From DATLFI01 sp035524895 (GTDB taxonomy: Bacteria; Acidobacteriota; Thermoanaerobaculia; Multivoradales; Multivoraceae): a stretch of 28,671 nucleotides of DNA. This document shows, piece after piece, positions 15,524-22,669 of the stretch (its first letter is position 1; each line of letters begins with the position of its first letter). Where the stretch lies: NCBI GenBank assembly GCA_035524895.1, contig DATLFI010000283.1, positions 1-28,671 on the forward strand. Reading direction: 5' to 3'. A program made the translations under genes and the position numbers. The notes beneath the pieces are model-generated. The model searched no databases. It was not told the origin of the DNA and worked only from the letters and a program-made list of their open reading frames with translations.

Positions 15524-18500
15524 TCAGGCTGCAGCGAGGAGCTGCTTGCGGAGATCTCTTACCGCGCGCAACAGGGTGCGGCTTGCGAGCGCGTGTCCTG
15601 GGCGCCCATACCTCCAATTGCCGTGTCGTCTCTTCACCGTGGACTCGATGAAGTCGAAGGTGTCGGCCACCGAGAGGAGCTCGCGGGCCGAGCCGCGCCC
15701 GCGGGACACCTCCGTATACGAGGCCACCAGCTCGGCCGATCGTGCGGCGAGCTTGCCATCCGCCAGCGACTCGATCAGCGCGAGGTCTATCGGCATGATC
15801 GCTTGCCAGAAGTCGCGAGGCTCTGTGCGCGCCAGATCGGCCCGCGCGGTCTCCAGCGCCTCTAGGAAACCTGGCTCGCCAAGGAGCATAGGCTGGTCTC
15901 GCTCGGCGGTCTTCGAAGGTCCGCTCAGGAGCACGACACCGAGAAGGGCGTTGAGAAGGGGATAGGCGCGGTCCTCGGAGTCTCGTTCGGCAGCGATCGC
16001 GTAGGCCTCGACCATGGTTGCGAGATCCTTGTCGAGCCGCTGGCGCGACGGCTCGCTGTCGCCGGGCTCGGTCATCGTGCGGCGCTTGTAGGCGCTGGCG
16101 AGGATCGCGAGGCCGTCGGCGGTTTCTTCCAGCTGCCGGAGCTGCTCGGCATCGCGGATCGCCCCGTCGATGCGCGTTCGGCCGGCGCGCATGTCGCGTT
16201 TGGCGCGCTGCAGCTCTGCCGGCGAGGCGCCGGCGGCTGCTAGGCGGTCGGAGGCCTGCTTCCACAGCCTGGCCCCGAGGCGGGCTTCGAAGTTCGCGCG
16301 TTGCTGGAGGTCACCGATGGTCAGGCAGTCGCTCTCCACCGTGCGGGCGCGTGCGTAATGGGCGAGCGCCTCGTCGAAGCGCCCTAGCTCGCCATGGGCG
16401 CGCGCCAGGCCGCGCAGCACAGCCGGATGGTTCGCCCAATCGTTGGCGGCGGCGACTCGCTCGAGAGCTTCGAGCTCGCTCGCGACGCGCGACCCTCCCC
16501 CCGCCGCCTCGACGCGCGCGCGGCCGACCAGGTTCTCGAGGTCGACGGCGATCTCGCACGGGTCGACGTATCGGAACGGGGTGGGCGAGCCACCGGCGCT
16601 GCCTTGTAGCTCGAGCCGGAAGCCCGGCGGACCGTAGCATTGGTAGGCGGCCCAGGTGTTGGTCTCGGGATGGGCCTCGTAGGTCGCACGGCGTGCCTCG
16701 CGCACCGCGATGCCGAAGGCGCGACCGGCGAGCATCTCCTCGTAGAACACGCGCGCGAAGGTCTGGGCAGCGTTGTCCTCGACTGCCCAGCCCGCAACGA
16801 CCGCGGCCTTGACGCCGGCTGTGATGAGCGCGGTGCCGAGGTTGGCGGCCAGGCGGTGCGGCGGCGTCGCCTCGATGCGCCCCAGGTGACAACAGTTGAC
16901 GAACACCAGCTCGGGCAACAGGCGCATCTGCGAGACCTCGGCCGGGGTGAGGAGCGCATGTCCTTTGCCGCTCTCGCCGCGCTCTCCCTCCCTGGCGCCC
17001 AAGTCATTTCCGGTCGCTCGCGCAGACGCACCTCCCCGCCAATCGAGCTCCCCCAGCACCATGCCTGACCGCAGCGGCGAGCCGGGGTCGTACACGCCGT
17101 GACCCGCAAGGTGGACGATCCGGTAGTCGGCACAGAGCACCGCCTCCAGCACCGACGCGGCGGTGATCTCCGCCTCTCCCGGTCGTTTCTCGCTCTGCGG
17201 GTCCTTGCGGATCTGACGCCTGACCTCCCAGTTGCGGCCGGCCAGGGTCGCGGCAACCTGCTTCGCTTCCGCTTGCGCACCAAGGAGCTCGGCCAGGCGC
17301 GAGGGCGGGTCGCCAACCACCAGCGCCCGGTTGACCTCGGCGTGGGCGACGGGTGGGGGGCTCGGCACGATCAGCTCGCGCAACAGCCCAGCACCGACTC
17401 CGATCGGCTGCTCGTGTCGCGCGAGGCGGTCGACCAGCAGCTCCCACGGGTACTGCGCGGTGCCGGAGTCGAGCACCAACGCCAGGTTGCGGCGCTCGCT
17501 GGCGTTACCCTTGAAGGCCTTCGGCACCAGCAGCTCGAAGAGGGTCCGCGGCAGGCCTGCCCAGCCTGACGCCGAGGAGGAGACCGACTCTGCCAGCAGG
17601 CGTTCGACCAGCCCGAGCTGGAGGTCGACCGGCTCCTCTGCGGCGCGCGCGAAGCCGCCGTGCGCGGTGAACCGCATGCGTCCCTCGACCAGCTCGTCCG
17701 TCTTGATGGCGAGGCGGGTCCACCAGCCTTCCGACGGAGTGTAGGAGGCGCGCCGGCGTCGGCCCTCGCTCCGCTCGAGCGGCAGCGTGACCTCGAGCTC
17801 CCGGAAGACTTGCCTTGACAGCCGCTCCGCATGTCGCAGCGCCTCGAGCGCGCGGTCCTCGTACAGCTCGACGAAGTCGACGCCGACGATGGCAGCGGCA
17901 GATTCGTCCTTGCCGCGAGGCAGGTCGGCGAGACGCCGATTGACGAGCCTCACGCCCAGCAGGATCGACTCGAGCGTCTGCTCGAGGCTGAGGCCGGCCT
18001 CGCCGCTGCCGACCAGCAGGCTCGACACCCGCAGCTGCGATGCCGGCTCGCCGCACGCGCGATGGGCCTGCACCAGTCGCACCAGCCCGACCTCGACCGA
18101 CCGCGTCAGCGCGCCAGGCGTCAACTCGCCGACTCGGCCGAGCCCGATCACTACCGCGCCGCTCGGGCCGGCGCTCGGGCGGCGCGCGTTCTTGCGCGCA
18201 GCCTGGATCACCACCTCGGCGGTTCCGATCCGGCCGGGGTAGGTTCCAAGCTGGGCGCGGTAGGAGAGCTCGCCGTCGAGGTGGCGATCGAGCACGGCCT
18301 CGGCGCTGACGATCGGGTCGCCGGCGTAGTGGCCAACCAGCACCGGATGGGAGGCGTAGACCAGGTCGCCGTGGACCACCCGCACCTCGAGCCGTGGCTC
18401 TGCGGTGGGCTCGGCGCGTTCCGCCTCGATCTCATCATCCCTGCCGAGCGCGGCGGCGAGCACCAGCTCCTCGCTCGGAAAGACCTCGATCTCATCGTCG

Positions 18501-21037
18501 CTCAGCTCGCCGGCTCCGCGCTCCGCCGGGGCGGCGCGCGGCTTTGGCGGTCCCGACCCCAGGCGGGTCGTGGTGCCGGTCTCGATCAGATCGAGCAGCC
18601 CGTCGAACGAGCGACGGTGGTCGAGCAGGCCGCCATGCTTGGTCTCGATGTGGAAGACAGGCACGTTCGCCGGGATGCCGCTCGACCACAGGACGCGTCC
18701 GTCGCCGAGGGCGCTGGAGCCGAGTCGATAGGGATCGGCCTTGGTGCCAGAGCCTTCGACCATCGCGGTGCTCGCCGCGCAACCGGCGACGTAGACCACG
18801 CGGCGGTCGTTGCCGGTGTGGGCGCCGAGCTCGACCGCGTCGAGCCGATCTCGGGTCTTGCGGGCTTGGACCAGAGAGGCCTTGGTGGGCACGCTCAGCG
18901 CCCGCAGTTGCTGCCAAGCTGCCGGGTCGAACAGGTCGAGGCCGGCCGACTCCGGTTGGAGTGGAGACATCTCGAGCAGACCGGGGAATCGCCCGACCAG
19001 GGCCACCAGCTCCTTGCGCGACAGGGTCAGGTCGAGCGCGCCGAGGCGCTTCAGCATGCGCTCCTGCCCGCACAGAATCGCGGGGATCACGCCGGACCCA
19101 CCGTTGGGGGTACCGACCTGGACCAGCCGGCCGCCGCCCGCGAGGACCTGCTGCCAGAGGTCGGGGTGCTCGGCGATGAGAGCCCGCGCCACCAGGCCGC
19201 CCATCGAATGGGCGACGATGCGGATCGGCCGGCTCGAAGCCCGGAGGCGCTGCTCCAGGAGGTCGGCCAGCCTGCGAGCGGCTTCCAAGAGCGAGAGCCG
19301 CCAGTCGTAGGGGAACGGCAGCACGTGCAGGTCGTGTCCGCGCAGGAAGCGCGCGAAGGCGTCGTAGGCAGAGGGCACGACGGCGTCGGCTTCGACTGGG
19401 TCAGTCGCGCCGATCGCCAGCTTGCGCATGCCGCCCTTCATCAGGTCGGAGACGTCGACCCAGATCCGGTTGCGCTTCTTGCCGCGCACCACCGTCAGGT
19501 GGCTGCCCATCACTCCCGGGATCAGCACCACCGCCGTACGATCGACGCCCTCCTTTGGCGAGGCACCTTCGACGTGCGCGCGCACCGCGCCGGGCGGCAC
19601 GTTGGTCTGGAAGCCCGGAGCGTCGCCGTCGGCGCGGGTCAGCCCGGCGACCAGCTTCTCGACCGTCTCGGAGCGGGCGAAGTAGTTGCAGTGGTGCACC
19701 TCGCGCCCCTCGGCGCGGTACCACAGCCGCCGCTCGCGCGCGGCGCCGCCGTACATCGACCGCGTGTCGACCACCAGATCGTTGGCCCGCCAGTAGAAGA
19801 GGTTGGCGAGGTTCTTGACGAAGCCGTCGGAGTCACCCGCGATGACGGTCAGATCGGTGCCAAGGCGTTGCTCCGAGCCGTTGAGCGCGCGGATGAACGG
19901 CGACTTCGGCATCTGGGCCTCGAGGCCCGGCAGTACCTTCGGATCCGTGCGCTCCTTGGCCACCGCGGCGGCAAGCTCGGCGAGCCCGCCCAGGAGCGGT
20001 CCGACGCCTGGGACTCCCTCGAGCAAGTGGACGAGGATCGAGAAGTACACGTCGAGGCGCTTGGAGGCGAGCGTGGTGCCGCCGGCCGGGCAGGCGACGC
20101 GAACGAAGCGCTCGACGCGGGGCGCGCGCTCTCGCAGGAGCTCGTTGAGCCGGTCCCACGAGCCGCGATCCGAGTCGCGCACGCCGGCCGCGTCGAGGAG
20201 CTCGTCCGAGAAGGCCTGCCGCCCGAGAGCGCCGTGCCCCAGCAGCTCGCCCACCAATCCGCCGCGACTGTGGCTGATCACGTGGAGTGGTGGGCCGCCG
20301 TTCCCCGGCAGCGCCTCCAGCAGCGCGACGACGTTGTCGACTGGGCTGTGGGTCAGGGTGCGATGCTCGAAGCCGTAGACCCGACCGCCGTAGCGTGCCT
20401 GGAGGTCACGCCAGGCGCGGTGTCGAAAGAGCTCGTCGGCGTCGGGCCGGCGGGCCGCCTCGCCGTCTGTGCCGGTCGCCGAGGATTCGGACCGGGCTTG
20501 CGTCAGGGCGCCGAACGCTCCGCTGGTCGACGAGGCGGTACCGTGCAGGAACAGCAGTACCGGTTCGCTGCCGGCGACGATCGTGTCGGCCGAGAGCTGG
20601 CCGCCCGCGCCGATGCGAAACAGACCGCCCCCGCCTTCTAGCTTGCGCTCGATGCGCTCGGCGAAGAAGCGCGCGCCCTGCTCGGGCAGGTCGAAGTCGA
20701 GGAACTTGAGGAAGCGGATCGCGCCGCCCACCACGCCACGCTCGCGCGCCGCCAGCGGGTAATGCGTCGGCAGCGTGCCGTCGTTCGCGCTCCGCGTGCG
20801 GGCCCGGTCGGAGTCTTCGCGTAGGGCGTCGACTCGGGTCCAGAGCACGAAGCCGCTATCGAGCTCGACCTCGACCAGGTCCTCGTCCGTCACGTCGGGC
20901 AGCTCGGTGAACGGCGCCCCGGCACGGTCGACCGGGTCGATGCGAACCGCCGTCTTGAGCCGGACGTCTGCGCCGAGCGACTCGAGCTTGCTCGGCGCGT
21001 CGGGCTCCTCGATGCCACGCACCCGGTGAGTCGTCAT
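15524..21037 (-). CDS. Giant protein: two alpha/beta hydrolases, CHAT protease domain and helical/TPR-like tail
   Basis: 1837 residues. Hydrolase 1 (~150-460) has LLFLHGTASS and the elbow VISHSRGG (S257), with candidate acid D402/D404 and H448/H449. Hydrolase 2 (~500-820) is LCAT-like: VVLIPGVMGSHL, elbow IVAHSMGG (S611), GDGRV (D779) and KHGGLLDH (H801). A linker and an uncharacterised region (~850-1160) follow. The CHAT domain (~1180-1480) has IVHLAGHG (catalytic H1313) and FVNCCHLG (catalytic C1383). Helical repeats fill 1500-1837. CHAT domains are caspase-like proteases activated by partner binding. The LCAT and first folds suggest lipid or acyl-ester hydrolysis. It begins ATG 21037, seven bases after AGGAG, and is first in a five-gene run. 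All three active sites look intact. A single chain able to cut both protein and lipid is unusual. Confidence 0.88.
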   Translation of the reverse strand: MTTHRVRGIEEPDAPSKLESLGADVRLKTAVRIDPVDRAGAPFTELPDVTDEDLVEVELDSGFVLWTRVDALREDSDRARTRSANDGTLPTHYPLAARERGVVGGAIRFLKFLDFDLPEQGARFFAERIERKLEGGGGLFRIGAGGQLSADTIVAGSEPVLLFLHGTASSTSGAFGALTQARSESSATGTDGEAARRPDADELFRHRAWRDLQARYGGRVYGFEHRTLTHSPVDNVVALLEALPGNGGPPLHVISHSRGGLVGELLGHGALGRQAFSDELLDAAGVRDSDRGSWDRLNELLRERAPRVERFVRVACPAGGTTLASKRLDVYFSILVHLLEGVPGVGPLLGGLAELAAAVAKERTDPKVLPGLEAQMPKSPFIRALNGSEQRLGTDLTVIAGDSDGFVKNLANLFYWRANDLVVDTRSMYGGAARERRLWYRAEGREVHHCNYFARSETVEKLVAGLTRADGDAPGFQTNVPPGAVRAHVEGASPKEGVDRTAVVLIPGVMGSHLTVVRGKKRNRIWVDVSDLMKGGMRKLAIGATDPVEADAVVPSAYDAFARFLRGHDLHVLPFPYDWRLSLLEAARRLADLLEQRLRASSRPIRIVAHSMGGLVARALIAEHPDLWQQVLAGGGRLVQVGTPNGGSGVIPAILCGQERMLKRLGALDLTLSRKELVALVGRFPGLLEMSPLQPESAGLDLFDPAAWQQLRALSVPTKASLVQARKTRDRLDAVELGAHTGNDRRVVYVAGCAASTAMVEGSGTKADPYRLGSSALGDGRVLWSSGIPANVPVFHIETKHGGLLDHRRSFDGLLDLIETGTTTRLGSGPPKPRAAPAERGAGELSDDEIEVFPSEELVLAAALGRDDEIEAERAEPTAEPRLEVRVVHGDLVYASHPVLVGHYAGDPIVSAEAVLDRHLDGELSYRAQLGTYPGRIGTAEVVIQAARKNARRPSAGPSGAVVIGLGRVGELTPGALTRSVEVGLVRLVQAHRACGEPASQLRVSSLLVGSGEAGLSLEQTLESILLGVRLVNRRLADLPRGKDESAAAIVGVDFVELYEDRALEALRHAERLSRQVFRELEVTLPLERSEGRRRRASYTPSEGWWTRLAIKTDELVEGRMRFTAHGGFARAAEEPVDLQLGLVERLLAESVSSSASGWAGLPRTLFELLVPKAFKGNASERRNLALVLDSGTAQYPWELLVDRLARHEQPIGVGAGLLRELIVPSPPPVAHAEVNRALVVGDPPSRLAELLGAQAEAKQVAATLAGRNWEVRRQIRKDPQSEKRPGEAEITAASVLEAVLCADYRIVHLAGHGVYDPGSPLRSGMVLGELDWRGGASARATGNDLGAREGERGESGKGHALLTPAEVSQMRLLPELVFVNCCHLGRIEATPPHRLAANLGTALITAGVKAAVVAGWAVEDNAAQTFARVFYEEMLAGRAFGIAVREARRATYEAHPETNTWAAYQCYGPPGFRLELQGSAGGSPTPFRYVDPCEIAVDLENLVGRARVEAAGGGSRVASELEALERVAAANDWANHPAVLRGLARAHGELGRFDEALAHYARARTVESDCLTIGDLQQRANFEARLGARLWKQASDRLAAAGASPAELQRAKRDMRAGRTRIDGAIRDAEQLRQLEETADGLAILASAYKRRTMTEPGDSEPSRQRLDKDLATMVEAYAIAAERDSEDRAYPLLNALLGVVLLSGPSKTAERDQPMLLGEPGFLEALETARADLARTEPRDFWQAIMPIDLALIESLADGKLAARSAELVASYTEVSRGRGSARELLSVADTFDFIESTVKRRHGNWRYGRPGHALASRTLLRAVRDLRKQLLAAA

Positions 21038-21584
21038 CGCGGGTCTCCTGGAGATCTCGCCTTCACTGAAGGTAAACGCGGCTTCGGCGCTGCAGCGGTC
21101 GCGTGAGCGCGCGGTTCGTCAGCTTTCCCGCGACCGAGCGCGCGCCTTGCTCCTGGATATGTGACGGAACCGCTCCCGAAGTTCCGATCCGCGAGGGTTC
21201 CAGACCCCCCGGTTCGGGTCGGAGCAAGGACGTCCTCCGGTGTTGACGCCGCGCAACCGAAGCCCCGCCAACCCGCCCTCGAGACGGGACGCGCGTGCCC
21301 GCTGGCTCGGCGTTGCGCTGTGTGACTCGAAGTCCGAGGCATTCTAGACGATCCGACGATCCGCCGCGACACAAAATTTCGTCGGTTGGAGGGCGCGCGT
21401 CGGAGACCAGGCCGGACCTCGGGCGACCGCTTTCCGATGCCGTTCTCGTGGTGCCGTACAGGTAGGCACCGGCTCGGAACCGGTGGCGGGAGTCGATCCG
21501 GCCAGTGCCACGATTCGGCGGGTCGGCGCTAGGATCGCGTTGGCTAGACGGTGTGCTCGTGTGCCGACCTCGAGGGGAGGTCAC
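21038..21584. promoter_or_regulatory. Divergent intergenic control region between the CHAT run and FecR/CHASE2-TIR
   Basis: 547 bp separate two divergent operons, so both promoters should lie here. The least GC-rich part is around 21340-21390. On the minus strand, TAGAAT (21346-21341) is a good -10 candidate without a clear -35. It would leave a ~300-nt leader before the CHAT gene. An inverted repeat CACCGG (21467-21472) / CCGGTG (21480-21485) and a tandem GACGATCC pair (near 21348-21363) are also visible. Strong ribosome sites end the region on both sides: AGGAG for the CHAT gene and GAGGGGAGG (21572-21580) for the FecR gene. I see no credible gene inside. Confidence 0.45.
21060..21072. promoter_or_regulatory. 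Palindrome in the CHAT-operon leader
   Basis: A perfect 6-bp inverted repeat CCTTCA-C-TGAAGG lies 22 bp upstream of the CHAT start codon, next to the self-complementary GAGATCTC at 21051-21058. The position, between any upstream promoter and the ribosome site, fits an operator or an RNA hairpin affecting translation. No regulator gene is adjacent. Confidence 0.35.
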
Positions 21585-22613
21585 GTGGTCGATCGATGCT
21601 TCCGGGCTTGGCGCAGACGGCTGGTCTTGCTGGGCATGGCCTTCGGTTTGCCGGGCATCGCCGCGGCTCAACCCGCGACCGCGTCGGTGGTTCCTCCGGG
21701 TTCTCCGGTCGTTCGCCTCGCGACCTTCGAACAGCCCGGCGGACGCGCGCTCGATGGTGACGTCGAGGTGCGAACCGCGAACGTGCTGTTCTGTCGCGAG
21801 TCGGGCGCCACGCTGCTGCTCGCTCGCGACGAGCGCAACGAGGTCACCGTGGCGTGCCCGTTCACCCTGATGGTGGTGCTCGACGGCGAGCGGCTGGTGG
21901 TCTCGCTCGACGAGGGCGAGGTGTACGTCGAGAGCGACCGCCCCACGGGAGTGAACGCGGGTGACGCGATGATCGGCACCGGGCGCACGCACTATGTGGT
22001 GCGACGCGAAGCGGAGCCCGAGGGTGGTGTCGGCGCCGACCGCGTGTCGTGCGCGGTGTTCGAGGGCTCGGTGCTGATGCAGGTGCGCGGCGAGGTGGCT
22101 GCCGTCGAACAGGGCATGGCCTGGGCGGTGCGGGGCAACGAGATCAGCGCCGAGGTGGTCTCTGCCACCGAGTACCGGCGAGCGGCTGCGCTGTACACGA
22201 GGGTCGCGGTCGAGAAGACCCGGGCGACAGGCGCCGAGGTGACGCAGGAGCACGAGCTTCGCTTGCGTGATGGTTACATGGGAGTGCTACGCGAGCCGGA
22301 GGACCCCGAGGCGCGCGTACGACTCAAGGAAGCGCAGGTGCGAGGCGGATTCCTAGTGCCGGCTACCGCGCTCGAGGTGGTGCCGCCCGAGGCGTTGGAG
22401 CGGAACCCCGACCTGAGCGCGCGGCTGCTCGTGGCAGAGGCGGTGCGTGCGTTCAGGACCGGAGAGTCCGCACGCGCCGTCGACCTGATCCGCCACGGCG
22501 CGGCGCCGGCAGCCGCCGTGGTCGAGTCGTTGCGCGGCTACGAGACCGGCAACGACGCGGTCGCCGCGGCGGCGCGCCGGCTGCGGGCGCAGCTCGGGGT
22601 CGTGCCGCCGTGA
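21585..22613 (+). CDS. FecR-like exported protein
   Basis: 342 residues from the GTG at 21585, chosen because GAGGGGAGG ends four bases upstream and a signal peptide follows immediately (RAWRRRLVLLGMAFGLPGIA, then AAQPA). An upstream in-frame ATG at 21483 would put ~34 Arg-rich residues before the signal peptide. The mature part has the FecR-type beta-sandwich pattern: TANVLFCRESGATLLLARDE, LVVSLDEGEVYVESDRP, VSCAVFEGSVLMQVRGEVAA. A helical C-terminus (~290-342) follows. FecR domains sit in the periplasm and are often encoded next to CHASE2 sensor proteins, as here (56 bp gap). It probably supplies or modulates the extracytoplasmic signal for the CHASE2-TIR partner. Ligand unknown. Confidence 0.72.
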   Translation: MVDRCFRAWRRRLVLLGMAFGLPGIAAAQPATASVVPPGSPVVRLATFEQPGGRALDGDVEVRTANVLFCRESGATLLLARDERNEVTVACPFTLMVVLDGERLVVSLDEGEVYVESDRPTGVNAGDAMIGTGRTHYVVRREAEPEGGVGADRVSCAVFEGSVLMQVRGEVAAVEQGMAWAVRGNEISAEVVSATEYRRAAALYTRVAVEKTRATGAEVTQEHELRLRDGYMGVLREPEDPEARVRLKEAQVRGGFLVPATALEVVPPEALERNPDLSARLLVAEAVRAFRTGESARAVDLIRHGAAPAAAVVESLRGYETGNDAVAAAARRLRAQLGVVPP

Positions 22614-22669
22614 CTTCGGTCGGCGCTCTTTACTAACAGTCCGCAACCCCCGCCGCGACGCTCCACGCC

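Noticed and set aside
15483..16265. Upstream extension of the DUF4071 frame
   Set aside because: It lies within the CHAT coding sequence, is Arg/Ala-rich without homology, and a Shine-Dalgarno supports the GTG at 15482.
17831..20641. Plus-strand 936-residue open frame opposite the giant CHAT gene
   Set aside because: It has no recognisable domain and His/Arg/Asp-biased composition. The minus strand carries three complete active-site sets over the same bases.
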